Made by a program: the position numbers and the translations under genes. The notes under the pieces were generated by a model that had not been told where the DNA came from, searched no databases, and worked only from the letters and a program-made list of their open reading frames with translations. A DNA stretch of 64,000 nt from contig NZ_CP081000.1 of NCBI RefSeq assembly GCF_019645875.1, positions 3,596,001 through 3,660,000 on the forward strand. The letters run 5' to 3'. This document shows positions 46,086 through 55,374 of the stretch, one piece after another. Origin of the DNA: Mycolicibacterium senegalense. Its GTDB lineage: Bacteria > Actinomycetota > Actinomycetes > Mycobacteriales > Mycobacteriaceae. Position 1 is the first letter of the stretch. The number at the start of each line of letters is the position of its first letter.

Positions 46086-46904
46086 TCAAGCGCGGCGCAG
46101 CTGGCCGAGTTCGTCGATCGCCTGCGCCCAACCGATCAGGCGGTCGGTGGCACCGGTGAGCTCGCTGCGGTAACGCTGCTGAGCCAACGGCGACGCCGCG
46201 CCCTGACCGCTGTTCACGGTCGACACGAGTTGCGCTGCGGCGGTGACCATCTCGTTGTATTGCCGCACACCTTGACCGAGTTGGGCGGTGAACGCGTTGA
46301 TGGTCGGCACCAGATGCTGACGAGACTGTGGGGCGTTGCTGATGGCCCGCTCCATCGAGACCACCTCGGTGGCGGTGGCCGCCATCGTCCGCGCCGTGTG
46401 ATCGGCAACCGCGGTCAGCTCACGCAGCTCGTCGGCCGGAAGCATCCGGCCGCGCTCGAGCACGCCGAGTAACGAGAACATACCGCGCTCGGAGGCCATC
46501 AGCGCCGCCATGGGCTGACGCGCCGCCGACCCCCACGGCGGCAACCGACGTCCGGACACCGGTCGCTGCGCCGGAAGCGGTTCGGCGCGCAGCCACCGGT
46601 AGCGCAGCCAGAACAACGTGGCCGGGAAGGCCGCGCCGGCCGCGAGCGCGCCGCTGATGATCAGGCCCCAGACCGGTGTGCTCCACGACGCCAGCAGCGC
46701 CGTCACCAGCACCCAGAACACACTGGACAGGGTGAAGAACACCCCGAAGCGCAGCGCCCACCGCCGTTTGCGCAACAGCTTTGCGCGCGGATCGGCGGCG
46801 GCACTGAGCTTTTCGGTCAGAGCACCGGACAGATCGGCCGCGGTGTCGATGGCCCGCTGCGCCAGCGATCTCCAGGCCTCCGGTCGACCGGTCTTGGTAG
46901 CCAT
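46086..46904 (-). CDS. pspM: Psp-system membrane protein PspM (Rv2743c-like)
   Basis: 272 residues. A basic N-terminus with RAKLLRKRRWALR leads into two transmembrane helices (FFTLSSVFWVLVTALLASW; WGLIISGALAAGAAFPATLFWL) and a cytoplasmic helical domain. It follows pspA by 20 bases. In M. tuberculosis PspM tethers PspA at the membrane. No pspN (Rv2742c) follows here; ephG is next, in the opposite orientation. Confidence 0.83.
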   Translation of the reverse strand: MATKTGRPEAWRSLAQRAIDTAADLSGALTEKLSAAADPRAKLLRKRRWALRFGVFFTLSSVFWVLVTALLASWSTPVWGLIISGALAAGAAFPATLFWLRYRWLRAEPLPAQRPVSGRRLPPWGSAARQPMAALMASERGMFSLLGVLERGRMLPADELRELTAVADHTARTMAATATEVVSMERAISNAPQSRQHLVPTINAFTAQLGQGVRQYNEMVTAAAQLVSTVNSGQGAASPLAQQRYRSELTGATDRLIGWAQAIDELGQLRRA

Positions 46905-46924
46905 GATCTAGGACACTCGAATCG

Positions 46925-47740
46925 TCATTGGCCGAGCGGGTTTTCGGGCGCGGCCGGGGTTTGGTTGGTCGCCGGGGTCCCTGGCGTGGCCGGGGACGCG
47001 CCGCCGCTCGGCAGGGCGTCGCCGCGCATCGAGGCGCGGATCTGCTCGAGCCGGGAGTGGCCCGCCATCTGGACGCTGGCCTGCTGGACTTCCATCATGC
47101 GGCCCTGAACAGAGTTCTGGGCCAGCTCGGCCTGACCGATCGCGTTGGCGTACCGGCGCTCGATCTTGTCGCGAACCTCGTCGAGGCTCGGAGTGTTACC
47201 GGGCGCGGCGACTTCGCTCATCGACCGCAGTGAGGCACTCACCTGCTCCTGCATCTTGGCCTGCTCCAGCTGGGACAGCAGCTTGGTGCGCTCGGCGATC
47301 TTCTGCTGCAGCATCATCGCGTTCTGCTCGACGGCCTTCTTGGCCTGCGCCGCGGCCTGCAGGGCCTGGTCGTGCAGCCCCTTGAGGTCTTCGACGCTCT
47401 GCTCGGCGGTGACGAGCTGGGCGGCGAACGCCTCGGCGGCGTTGTTGTACTCGGTGGCCTTGGCCGCGTCACCGGCAGCCGTGGCCTGATCGGCCAGCGT
47501 GAGCGCCTGACGGACGTTGACCTGCAGCTTCTCGATGTCGGCCAGCTGGCGGCTGAGACGCATCTCCAGCTGGCGCTGGTTGCCGATCACCTGAGCGGCC
47601 TGCTGAGTGAGGGCCTGGTGCTGACGCTGCGCATCCTCGATGGCCTGCTGGATCTGTACCTTCGGATCGGCGTATTCGTCCACCTTGGAGCTGAACAGCG
47701 CCATCAGGTACTTCCACGCCTTGACGAACGGATTGGCCAT
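46925..47740 (-). CDS. pspA: Phage-shock protein PspA (35-kDa antigen)
   Basis: 271 residues, the PspA/IM30 (ESCRT-III-like) coiled-coil protein that protects the cytoplasmic membrane. The N-terminus [33 protein letters not shown] contains an amphipathic helix; long coiled coils follow (residues about 30-220), with a Pro/Ala tail. It corresponds to Rv2744c. It lies downstream of the regulator ClgR and upstream of PspM. Confidence 0.94.
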   Translation of the reverse strand: MANPFVKAWKYLMALFSSKVDEYADPKVQIQQAIEDAQRQHQALTQQAAQVIGNQRQLEMRLSRQLADIEKLQVNVRQALTLADQATAAGDAAKATEYNNAAEAFAAQLVTAEQSVEDLKGLHDQALQAAAQAKKAVEQNAMMLQQKIAERTKLLSQLEQAKMQEQVSASLRSMSEVAAPGNTPSLDEVRDKIERRYANAIGQAELAQNSVQGRMMEVQQASVQMAGHSRLEQIRASMRGDALPSGGASPATPGTPATNQTPAAPENPLGQ

Positions 47741-47858
47741 TGGTTCGTTCCGCCTTATCTGTCGGGCTTGTCAGGCCCTTGAAGGGCCTCGTCATTCAGG
47801 TTGCCGCAATTCCTCTGCTGCCAACTTATCGGTTCCGGACATGCAGCCACAGCCCTGC

Positions 47859-47912
47859 GCGCTGTTCGCGTGGGTGTTTTGCGAAAATTCGCACCGCGGG
47901 CACGAACAGCGC
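47859..47912. promoter_or_regulatory. Nested inverted repeats between clgR and pspA
   Basis: Outer arms GCGCTGTTCG (47859-47868) and CGAACAGCGC (47903-47912) are perfect and separated by 34 bases. Near their centre is TGCGAA-AA-TTCGCA (47880-47893). The structure fills much of the 202-base clgR-pspA gap. It could be an operator, a second promoter region or an RNA hairpin at a processing site; nothing else stands out in the gap. Confidence 0.5.
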
Positions 47913-47942
47913 GATCAGGCCGGTGCCGGAGCCGCGTTCATC

Positions 47943-48284
47943 TCACGCGACGGCCATCGAGACGGCCTGCGGAATGACCACCTTGGTGGCGGCATCGATG
48001 TGGGCCACATTGGCGTGAGCCGACACCTCGACCGCTGCGTCGGCGTGCTCACGTTCGGCCATGTTCTCGCCCGCATCGGTGAGTACCCGTGACAGCGGCA
48101 CGTCCAGGGCGTCGCAGATCGCGCTCAGCAGTTCGCTTGAGGCCTCCTTGCGGCCCCGCTCCACCTCGGAGAGGTATCCGAGACTCACGCGGGCGGCGTC
48201 GGAGACTTCACGCAACGTGCGCCCCTGCTCGGTGCGGGCGTTACGCAGTACGTCGCCGATCACCTCGCGCAGCAATGTCGTCAT
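47943..48284 (-). CDS. clgR: Transcriptional regulator ClgR
   Basis: 113 residues. It has the Xre/Cro HTH ([31 protein letters not shown]) and the ClgR C-terminus with an Ala-Ala-rich end ([12 protein letters not shown]), a possible ClpP degradation tag. It activates clp protease and psp genes in mycobacteria. The ATG at 48284 has GAAGGAGAG upstream; the longer frame lacks support. It heads the clgR-pspA-pspM operon (Rv2745c). Confidence 0.92.
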   Translation of the reverse strand: MTTLLREVIGDVLRNARTEQGRTLREVSDAARVSLGYLSEVERGRKEASSELLSAICDALDVPLSRVLTDAGENMAEREHADAAVEVSAHANVAHIDAATKVVIPQAVSMAVA

Positions 48285-48328
48285 CGCGCTCTCCTTCGCC
48301 TCGCCTGTCACAGGTTCGCTATCAGACC

Positions 48329-48354
48329 AACGCCACCGGTCCCCACAAGGTTCC
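48329..48354 (-). promoter_or_regulatory. Sigma-E-type promoter of clgR-pspA
   Basis: On the minus strand GGAAC, 18 bases, then GTT matches the mycobacterial sigma-E/H consensus, with the GTT 45 bases upstream of the clgR start. This agrees with the known sigma-E control of clgR under envelope stress. Confidence 0.72.
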
Positions 48355-48380
48355 CGGGCGGAACGATTGACGAAATTTGG

Positions 48381-48869
48381 TTATTGGTTCTCGACCAGGA
48401 AGCGCAATCGGGCGATCGCCTCGTCGACGGCGGCGCGACGGATATCCCAGCGTGAGCCGGACAACGACAACTCGACCACTTCGGTGTCGATGGGGCCGGC
48501 CAGACCGATGAACACCGTCCCCACCGGGTGCCCGCCGTGCGGCTCCGGGCCGGCCACGCCGGTCAGACCCACGCCCCAGGTAGCCGCGCAACGCTGCCGG
48601 GCCCCGACAGCGAGCGCCCGGGCGGTGGGTGCGGCGACCGGACCGACCGCGTCGAGCACCTGGGGAGCCACGCCGGCCAGCCAGATCTTGGTGTCTTCGT
48701 TGTAGGTCACCAGGCCGCCCTGTAACACGGCACTGGCCCCGGACACACCGGCCAGCGTGGCCGCGAGCAGCCCGCCGGTGAGCGATTCGGCGGTGGCCAC
48801 GCTCTGTGAGCGCACCGTCAGATCGGCGACCAGGGCCCGGGCGTCGTCAGTGAGCAGCGGATCGTGCAC
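48381..48869 (-). CDS. pncC: CinA C-terminal-type nicotinamide-nucleotide amidase
   Basis: 162 residues of the CinA C-terminal/PncC domain (SVATAESLTGGLLAATLAGVSGASAVLQGGLVTYN...GVGLTGVAGPEPHGGHPVGTVFIGLA), which deamidates NMN in NAD recycling. It stands alone without the CinA N-terminal domain. The GTG at 48869 overlaps the pgsA 3' end by 23 bases; an ATG at 48905 would add residues without family character. Confidence 0.85.
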   Translation of the reverse strand: MHDPLLTDDARALVADLTVRSQSVATAESLTGGLLAATLAGVSGASAVLQGGLVTYNEDTKIWLAGVAPQVLDAVGPVAAPTARALAVGARQRCAATWGVGLTGVAGPEPHGGHPVGTVFIGLAGPIDTEVVELSLSGSRWDIRRAAVDEAIARLRFLVENQ

Positions 48870-49452
48870 GCGAATCCCTGATCGCGGAGATGACGTAGTC
48901 GGCACCCGTGAGCACGGTCAGCACCACCGCGGCCCACATGATCACCCAGGCGATATTGAGCCAGAGGTCGGGCCAGGCGTACAGCGGCAGGATGAACAAC
49001 CCGATGGCCACGGCCTGCACCAGTGTCTTGAGCTTGCCGCCGCGACTGGCCGGAATCACGCCGTGGCGCAGCACCGCGAACCGCAGGACCGTGATTCCGA
49101 TCTCACGGACCAGCACCACCGCGGTGATCCACCACGGCAGGTCGTGAAGGATCGACAGGCCGATCAGCGCCGCGCCGATCAGCGCCTTGTCGGCGATCGG
49201 GTCGGCCAATGTGCCGAACTCGGTGATCATGCCGTAGCTGCGCGCCAGCGCACCGTCCAGATGGTCGGTGATCACCGCGACCGCGAACACGGTGAAAGCG
49301 GCGATCCGCCAACCGGTTTCATGGCCGTCACCGGCGAACAGAAATACGAGGAATACCGGAACGAGCACCATCCGCACACCGGTGAGCACGTTGGCGAGGT
49401 TGGCTACGCGCGCACGCGGAACCACCGGATCGGTAGAAGGTTGGCCCGGCAC
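48847..49452 (-). CDS. pgsA: CDP-diacylglycerol--glycerol-3-phosphate phosphatidyltransferase
   Basis: A membrane enzyme of 201 residues that makes phosphatidylglycerol phosphate. The CDP-alcohol motif DG-x2-AR-x8-G-x3-D-x3-D reads DHLDGALARSYGMITEFGTLADPIAD. About five helices are visible. The GTG at 49452 (VPGQPSTDPVV) is chosen because upstream residues have no family character and would overlap the divergent argA. It corresponds to Rv2746c. Confidence 0.9.
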   Translation of the reverse strand: MPGQPSTDPVVPRARVANLANVLTGVRMVLVPVFLVFLFAGDGHETGWRIAAFTVFAVAVITDHLDGALARSYGMITEFGTLADPIADKALIGAALIGLSILHDLPWWITAVVLVREIGITVLRFAVLRHGVIPASRGGKLKTLVQAVAIGLFILPLYAWPDLWLNIAWVIMWAAVVLTVLTGADYVISAIRDSRARSAAH

Positions 49453-49494
49453 CGCAACAGAATATCGGTTGCCGTAACGGATACTCTTGCGCCT

Positions 49495-50016
49495 GTGAAC
49501 GCAGGCAGTGCCGAGTCGCGCAAACACCCTGTGGTGCGGCGTGCCCGCACGTCCGACGTCCCGGCAATCAAAAGCCTGGTCGATATGTACGCGGGCAAGA
49601 TCCTGCTGGAGAAGAACCTGGTCACGCTCTATGAGGCGGTCCAGGAGTTCTGGGTGGCCGAGATCGACGGCGAACTGGTCGGCTGCGGCGCGCTCCACGT
49701 GTTGTGGGCCGATCTCGGCGAGGTTCGCACCGTCGCGGTGCATCCGAAGGTCCGCGGCACCGGCGTCGGCCACGTACTCGTCGAGCAGTTGCTCGACGTC
49801 GCTCGCGAGCTGCACCTGAGCCGCATTTTCGTGCTCACCTTCGAAGTCGACTTCTTCGGCAAACACGGCTTCGAGGAGATCGACGGCACCCCGGTGACCG
49901 CCGAGGTCTACGAGGAGATGTGCCGCTCATACGACACCGGTGTGGCGGAGTTCCTCGACCTGTCCTACGTCAAGCCCAACACCTTGGGCAACACCCGGAT
50001 GTTGTTGACGCTCTAG
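49495..50016 (+). CDS. argA: N-acetylglutamate synthase ArgA (GNAT type)
   Basis: 173 residues, a short single-domain GNAT acetyltransferase that starts arginine synthesis by acetylating glutamate (Rv2747 type). It has RRARTSDVPAIKSLVDMYAGKILLEKN, an acetyl-CoA loop VHPKVRGTGVGHVLVEQLL and FFGKHGFEEI. It starts with GTG at 49495, 42 bases from the divergent pgsA start, so the promoter region is very short. A -10-like TACTCT lies about 10 bases upstream. Confidence 0.88.
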   Translation: MNAGSAESRKHPVVRRARTSDVPAIKSLVDMYAGKILLEKNLVTLYEAVQEFWVAEIDGELVGCGALHVLWADLGEVRTVAVHPKVRGTGVGHVLVEQLLDVARELHLSRIFVLTFEVDFFGKHGFEEIDGTPVTAEVYEEMCRSYDTGVAEFLDLSYVKPNTLGNTRMLLTL

Positions 50017-50054
50017 CGATGGCGCTGCTCGGCGGCGACAGCCACTGCCGCTTT

Positions 50055-50100
50055 GTCACGCTGGAGTGGCTCTCGCGGCCGCGAGCCACTCCAGCGTGAC
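50055..50100. terminator. Large palindrome between convergent argA and ftsK
   Basis: GTCACGCTGGAGTGGCTC (50055-50072) and GAGCCACTCCAGCGTGAC (50083-50100) are perfect 18-base arms around a 10-base loop (TCGCGGCCGC). It begins 39 bases after argA and ends 69 bases before the ftsK stop, so it can act on both strands. The rest of the gap holds imperfect ACGACG-rich repeats. Confidence 0.68.
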
Positions 50101-50168
50101 AATCGTCGGCACGACGCGACGCACGACGGCTACGTACGACGGCGACGCACGACGGCGGCGTTAGCGGG

Positions 50169-52739
50169 TCAGAACTCCTCGGTGTCGTCGTCGGCGTCGG
50201 CACCGGTGGCGTCGGACCCGCCGCGGATCAGCATCAGCGTGCCGGCCAGCTCGTCGGGTTTGACGAGCACCTCACGGGCTTTGGAGCCCTCGGAGGGCCC
50301 GACGATGCCGCGGGTCTCCATGAGGTCCATGAGCCGGCCGGCCTTGGCGAAACCGACGCGCAGCTTGCGCTGCAGCATCGAGGTCGAGCCGAACTGTGAG
50401 GACACCACGAGCTCGACGGCCTGCAGGAAGACGTCCATGTCGTCGCCGATGTCGGGGTCGACGTCCTTGCGCTCGCCGGCCTTGACCGCGGTGACACCCT
50501 CGACGAACTCGGGCTCCGCCTGGGACTTGGTGGCCTCGACGACGGCGTGGATCTCCTCGTCGGTGATGAACGCGCCCTGCATACGCAACGGCTTGTTGGC
50601 GCCCATCGGCAGGAACAGGCCGTCACCCATGCCGATCAGCTTCTCGGCGCCGGGCTGGTCCAAGATCACGCGGGAGTCGGTCAGCGACGAGGTGGCGAAC
50701 GCGAGCCGGGAGGGCACGTTGGTCTTGATCAGACCGGTGACGACGTCGACCGACGGCCGCTGGGTGGCCAGCACCAGATGGATACCGGCCGCGCGCGCCT
50801 TCTGGGTGATGCGGACGATGGCGTCCTCGACGTCACGCGGGGCGGTCATCATCAGGTCGGCGAGCTCGTCGACGATGGCCAGGATGTAGGGGTAGGGCTT
50901 GTAGACGCGCTCGCTGCCCAGCGGGGTGGTGATCTCACCGGAGCGCACCTTCTCGTTGAACACGTCGATGTGCCGGACCCGGGACGCCTTCATGTCCTGG
51001 TACCGCTGCTCCATCTCCTCGACCAGCCAGGCCAGCGCGGCCGCGGCCTTCTTGGGTTCGGTGATGATCGGCGTGATCAGGTGCGGAATGCCTTCGTACG
51101 GCGTGAGTTCCACCATCTTCGGGTCGATCAGGATCATCCTGACCTCTTCCGGGGTGGCTCGCGCCAGCAGTGACACCAACATGGAGTTGACGAAGCTGGA
51201 CTTACCGGAGCCGGTGGAGCCGGCCACCAGCAGGTGCGGCATCTTGGCCAGGTTGGCCGAGACGAAGTCGCCCTCGATGTCCTTGCCGAGGCCGATCACC
51301 AGCGGGTGGTGGTCACGGCGCGTGCTGGGCGCGGTGAGCACATCGGACAGCCGCACCATCTCGCGGTCGGTGTTGGGCACCTCGATACCGACGGCCGACT
51401 TGCCGGGGATCGGAGCGAGCATGCGGACACTCTCGGTGGCCACCGCGTACGCGATATTGCGGTGCAGCGCAGTGATTTTCTCGACCTTGACGCCCGGCCC
51501 GAGCTCGACCTCGTAGCGGGTGACGGTCGGGCCGCGGGTGCAGCCGGTGACGGCCGCATCGACCTTGAACTGTTCCAGCACCGAGGTGATGGCGTCTGTC
51601 ATCTGGTCGTTGGCTGCGGTGCGGAGCTTCGGCGGATCGCCGGCGATCAACAGATCCAGCGACGGCAGTGTGTAAGGCCCTTCGACCACCCGGTCCATCA
51701 CCAGGGTGTCCTCGGCCTTGGGCTTGCTCTCGGCTTTCTTGCGGCGCGGTTTGACCGCGGGCTCAGGGACGGTCGGGGCGTCCGCATCCTCGGGGAGCGG
51801 GTAATTGTCCATCGGGGTGCCCGCCGGCTTGGGCGCCTCGATCGCCGCCGTCGGCCAGGTCTTGGCCGCGTCGCCACGCGCAGTGTCGTCGTCGTAGTAG
51901 CCGTCGGACAGGTCGTCGTACCCGTCGTCCCCATCGAACTCGTCGGCGTAGTCACCGTCGTACTCGTCGTCGTAATCGTCATGGAAGGCCCGGGTGCTGA
52001 ACATGGCGCGCAGGGTCGAGGGAACCTCGCGGATGGTCGTGCCGGTCACCAACAGCACACCGAACAGCACCGCCATGAACAGCAGTGGTGCGGCGATCCA
52101 CTCGGTCAACCCGTCCGACAGTGGCCCGCCGATCGCGAAGCCGATGAATCCGGCCGCGTGTTGACGTGCCAGCGGATCCTGCGGCGAGCCCGACCACAGG
52201 TGCCACAGACCCAACATGGGCAGCGCGATCATGGCCGACCCCAGGATCAGCCGCGGGCGCGATTCGGGGTCGGGTTCGGTGCGCATGAGCACGACGGCGA
52301 CGACACCGAGGACGACGGGTGCGAGCACCACGGGACCGCCGATCAGCGTGCGCAGCGCGGTGTCGATCCACTGCCCCACCGGCCCGGCCGCGTGAAGCCA
52401 TGAACTGGCGGCGACCACCACGGCGATGCCCAGCAGGGCAAGCGCCAGGCCATCGCGACGGTGACCGGGCTCGATATCGCGGGCCCGCCCCACTGAACGG
52501 GCGGTCGAACCGGCCCCCTTGGCCAGCATCAGCCAGCCGGCACGGGCTCCCTGGCCGAGTTTCTGGCCGGCGAGCGTTACGGGCGAGGCCTGTGGCTTGC
52601 GCGCCGGCTTGCGCCGTGGCGCAGCGGGGCGGCTCTGGCGCCCCTGTCGGGGCGGCGCCTGACGCCGCGACCCGCCCCGCGAGCTGGCGTTTGACCTGCT
52701 CGAACGCGCTCCGGATCGGCCGGCGGTCTTGTTAGCCAT
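50169..52739 (-). CDS. ftsK: DNA translocase FtsK
   Basis: A septal DNA pump of 856 residues. A basic N-terminus is followed by four transmembrane helices, an acidic linker very rich in Asp/Tyr (DDYDDEYDGDYADEFDGDDGYDD) and the RecA-like motor, with Walker A GSTGSGKS near residue 506 and Walker B YILAIVDELADLMM. The C-terminal gamma domain (KLRVGFAKAGRLMDLMETRGIVGPSEGS) reads KOPS. The start MANKTAGRSG (52739) is preferred to an ATG 54 bases upstream. It corresponds to Rv2748c. Confidence 0.94.
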   Translation of the reverse strand: MANKTAGRSGARSSRSNASSRGGSRRQAPPRQGRQSRPAAPRRKPARKPQASPVTLAGQKLGQGARAGWLMLAKGAGSTARSVGRARDIEPGHRRDGLALALLGIAVVVAASSWLHAAGPVGQWIDTALRTLIGGPVVLAPVVLGVVAVVLMRTEPDPESRPRLILGSAMIALPMLGLWHLWSGSPQDPLARQHAAGFIGFAIGGPLSDGLTEWIAAPLLFMAVLFGVLLVTGTTIREVPSTLRAMFSTRAFHDDYDDEYDGDYADEFDGDDGYDDLSDGYYDDDTARGDAAKTWPTAAIEAPKPAGTPMDNYPLPEDADAPTVPEPAVKPRRKKAESKPKAEDTLVMDRVVEGPYTLPSLDLLIAGDPPKLRTAANDQMTDAITSVLEQFKVDAAVTGCTRGPTVTRYEVELGPGVKVEKITALHRNIAYAVATESVRMLAPIPGKSAVGIEVPNTDREMVRLSDVLTAPSTRRDHHPLVIGLGKDIEGDFVSANLAKMPHLLVAGSTGSGKSSFVNSMLVSLLARATPEEVRMILIDPKMVELTPYEGIPHLITPIITEPKKAAAALAWLVEEMEQRYQDMKASRVRHIDVFNEKVRSGEITTPLGSERVYKPYPYILAIVDELADLMMTAPRDVEDAIVRITQKARAAGIHLVLATQRPSVDVVTGLIKTNVPSRLAFATSSLTDSRVILDQPGAEKLIGMGDGLFLPMGANKPLRMQGAFITDEEIHAVVEATKSQAEPEFVEGVTAVKAGERKDVDPDIGDDMDVFLQAVELVVSSQFGSTSMLQRKLRVGFAKAGRLMDLMETRGIVGPSEGSKAREVLVKPDELAGTLMLIRGGSDATGADADDDTEEF

Positions 52740-52898
52740 GACCGCAAGCCTAGTCGCATATGCCCCACAATCACCATCTGCCACACGGGTCACAAGCCGG
52801 TCTCAAATGACACTTAGCCATACGAACCGAATTCCCCCGGTTATCGCCTAGGGTGGACACTCGTCCAGTTTCGGCACTCATCGAGGAGTTCTGTACCT

Positions 52899-53213
52899 AT
52901 GCCTGTTGTCGTCGTCGCCACCATGAAGGCCAAGCCCGAATCCGTCGATGCCGTGCGCGAGGCCTGCACCAACGCCGTCGCGGCTGTCCACGACGAACCG
53001 GGCTGCGAGCTGTATTCGCTGCATGAGGCCGACGGCACCTTCGTCTTCGTCGAGCAATGGGCCGACGCCGACGCCCTCAAGACCCACAGCACCGCCCCGG
53101 CTATCGGCACGTTGTTCGGCTCGATCGGTGAGCTGCTCGACGGCGCCCCCGATATCAAAATGTTGCAGCCCGTCGTGGCGGGCGACCCGGCCAAGGGTCA
53201 GCTGCGCAGCTGA
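52899..53213 (+). CDS. Antibiotic-biosynthesis-monooxygenase (ABM) domain protein
   Basis: 104 residues with the ferredoxin-like ABM fold: [53 protein letters not shown]. These are cofactor-light monooxygenases or stress proteins. Its TGA overlaps the SDR ATG by one base, so it leads a three-gene operon (Rv2749-Rv2751 type). The substrate is unknown. Confidence 0.85.
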   Translation: MPVVVVATMKAKPESVDAVREACTNAVAAVHDEPGCELYSLHEADGTFVFVEQWADADALKTHSTAPAIGTLFGSIGELLDGAPDIKMLQPVVAGDPAKGQLRS

Positions 53214-54040
53214 TGAGCGCCGAGGCTCCCCTGGCCGGGAAGGTCGCGTTCATCACCGGCGCCGCCCGCGGCCAGGGGCGTGCCGAGGCCCTTCGGCTGG
53301 CCGCCGACGGGGCCGACATCATCGCGATCGATCTGTGCGACCAGATCGAATCGGTGCCCTATCCCCTGGCCAGTCCCGATGATCTGGCCGCGACGGTCAA
53401 GCTCGTCGAGGAAACCGGCAAACACATCGTCGCGCTGCAGGCAGACGTGCGCGACGAAGAGGCGCTCAGGGCGGCTCTGCAGGCGGGTGTGGATCAACTC
53501 GGCCGGCTCGACATCGTCGTCGCCAACGCCGGGATCGCCCCGATGCAGTCCGGTCCCGACGGCTGGCGCGACGTGATCGACGTCAACCTCACCGGCGTGC
53601 ACCACACGGTCGAGGCGGCGGCCCCGATCATGGTCGAGCAGGGCGAGGGCGGGTCCATCGTGCTGATCAGTTCGGCAGCCGGCCTGATCGGCGTCGGCGG
53701 CGGCGACCGCGGGTCCATCGGCTACACCGCGGCCAAGCACGGGGTTGTCGGGCTGATGCGGGCCTACGCCAATTTCCTTGCCCCACACAGCATCCGAGTC
53801 AACTCAATCCACCCGACCGGCGTGGACACGCCGATGATCAACAACGAGTTCACCCGGGACTGGCTGCGGCACGTCTCCGAAGAGCTCAACGCGCCGACCG
53901 ATTTCGGGAACGCGCTGCCGGTGCAGGTGGTGCAGGCCGAAGACATCGCCAACGCGGTGGCCTGGCTGGTGTCGGATCAAGCTCGCTACGTCACGGGCGT
54001 GACACTGCCCGTGGATGCCGGCATCGTCAACAAGCGATGA
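53213..54040 (+). CDS. Mycofactocin-coupled SDR oxidoreductase (Rv2750-like)
   Basis: 275 residues of the SDR subgroup that carries a tightly held NAD and recycles it through mycofactocin: [28 protein letters not shown], then [12 protein letters not shown], an insertion characteristic of that subgroup. The catalytic residues sit in [10 protein letters not shown] and YTAAKHG. It overlaps both neighbours (ATGA type), so the operon is translationally coupled. Alcohol substrate unknown. Confidence 0.85.
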   Translation: MSAEAPLAGKVAFITGAARGQGRAEALRLAADGADIIAIDLCDQIESVPYPLASPDDLAATVKLVEETGKHIVALQADVRDEEALRAALQAGVDQLGRLDIVVANAGIAPMQSGPDGWRDVIDVNLTGVHHTVEAAAPIMVEQGEGGSIVLISSAAGLIGVGGGDRGSIGYTAAKHGVVGLMRAYANFLAPHSIRVNSIHPTGVDTPMINNEFTRDWLRHVSEELNAPTDFGNALPVQVVQAEDIANAVAWLVSDQARYVTGVTLPVDAGIVNKR

Positions 54041-54906
54041 ACGAACCCGTAGCCGCGACCGCGGTCGGCCCGATGGTGCTGGCCGCCGTCGAACAGTACG
54101 AGCCGGTACGGCGACGGCTCGTCGACGACGATCTGGCGAGCGCGTTTCTTCCTGCGGGGCTGCGCGCTCTCATCCGGGCCGCGCGGTGGCCCCTTGCCCG
54201 CAAACTGCTGATCGAGACGACCGAACGGTCAGGCCCGGGCCTCTGGGCGAATCTGACCTGCCGCAAACGCTATATCGGCGACAAGCTCACTGCGGCCCTG
54301 CCCGACATCGACGCCGTGGTGATTCTCGGTGCCGGGCTCGACACCGTGGGCTACCGCCTGGCGCGGCACAGTGCGATCCCGGTATTCGAAGTGGACCTGC
54401 CGGTCAACATCGAGCGCAAACGCTCGGTGGTACACCGCGCCCTGGGCAGCGTGCCCGATTCGGTGCATCTGGTTCCCGTGGATTTCGAACACGACGACCT
54501 GGCCGCCGAACTCGCGGAGCACGGTCACCGCGCGCAGCATCGCACGTTCTTCATCTGGGAAGGCGTCACGCAGTACCTCAGCGCCGACGGTGTCGCATCG
54601 ACATTCGAGTTCCTTCGCTCGGCAACGCCCGGGAGCCGATTGGTGTTCACATACGTCCGCAGCGATTTCATCGACGGCACCAACCGGTACGGCGCCGAAT
54701 CCTTGTATCGGCGGTTCCGGGTTCGTAGCCGACTGTGGCAGTTCGGGCTGAATCCCGACGACGTGGCGGCGTTCATCGGGCCCTACGGCTGGCAGCTCGC
54801 CGAGCAAGCCGGGCCCGACTACCTCGCCGAGCACTACCTCGAGCCGAGCGGGCGCGAGCTTGCGGCCTCCCAGGTGGAGTGGAGCGCCTACGCCGTAAAG
54901 CGTTAG
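54037..54906 (+). CDS. SAM-dependent methyltransferase (LCMT/Rv2751 type)
   Basis: 289 residues of the leucine-carboxyl-methyltransferase-like family that is expanded in mycobacteria: [62 protein letters not shown]. The ATG overlaps the SDR stop by 4 bases. It may methylate a product made by the SDR and ABM proteins. The substrate is unknown. Confidence 0.85.
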   Translation: MNEPVAATAVGPMVLAAVEQYEPVRRRLVDDDLASAFLPAGLRALIRAARWPLARKLLIETTERSGPGLWANLTCRKRYIGDKLTAALPDIDAVVILGAGLDTVGYRLARHSAIPVFEVDLPVNIERKRSVVHRALGSVPDSVHLVPVDFEHDDLAAELAEHGHRAQHRTFFIWEGVTQYLSADGVASTFEFLRSATPGSRLVFTYVRSDFIDGTNRYGAESLYRRFRVRSRLWQFGLNPDDVAAFIGPYGWQLAEQAGPDYLAEHYLEPSGRELAASQVEWSAYAVKR

Positions 54907-55310
54907 CAGGCAACCAAAGCGTCAAGCTCGGCGGCATCGGCACCGGCCAGTCTCCGATGCATGGACTTGGCGATACGGCCCGCCTGAAGCTTGGCCCGCT
55001 CGGCATGCGGACCGGCGAACAACTCGTCAACGGTCTCGGTCCACAAGGTCAGCCAGCGCACGAAATGCGGCGCCGACAGCGGGTGCCGGGCGTGCAGTTG
55101 CCGGTGCAGGATCAGGGCGCTGCCGTGATAGAGCCCGGCGCGGAACAACACGGTCTCCCAGAAGTCACACATGACGGGTAGATGCGCTCGCAGGCCCTTG
55201 GCGCGCAGCTGGGCGAACGGCTCGGCGAGCACGGGGTCGGACAACGCCTTTCCGTAGAACCGCCACAACAACAGTTCCACATCGTCGCGGTCCTTCAGGT
55301 CTTCAGCCAT
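54903..55310 (-). CDS. Group III truncated haemoglobin
   Basis: 135 residues with the class III 2/2 globin pattern: ELLLWRFYGKALSDPVLAEPFAQLR, MCDFWETVLFRAGLYHG, then QLHARHPLSAPHFVRWLTLW, where the proximal His lies in QLHARH. Group III globins are thought to handle NO, peroxide or oxygen chemistry. It faces an HTH regulator across a 64-base gap holding an 11-base-arm palindrome. M. tuberculosis, as I recall, has no group III globin. Confidence 0.87.
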   Translation of the reverse strand: MAEDLKDRDDVELLLWRFYGKALSDPVLAEPFAQLRAKGLRAHLPVMCDFWETVLFRAGLYHGSALILHRQLHARHPLSAPHFVRWLTLWTETVDELFAGPHAERAKLQAGRIAKSMHRRLAGADAAELDALVAC

Positions 55311-55339
55311 GAGACGCGCACCTCCGCGGGCCTTGCCCT

Positions 55340-55368
55340 AGTTTATACAAGTGGTTGTTGTATAAACT
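55340..55368. promoter_or_regulatory. Palindromic operator covering both -10 elements of the globin/regulator pair
   Basis: Perfect 11-base arms AGTTTATACAA (55340-55350) and TTGTATAAACT (55358-55368) flank GTGGTTG. Each arm contains a TATAAA -10 element facing outward. The plus-strand -10 (55361-55366) is 8 bases from the regulator ATG, so that mRNA is probably leaderless. Binding of a protein at this site would shut both genes. Confidence 0.75.
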
Positions 55369-55374
55369 CTAGCC

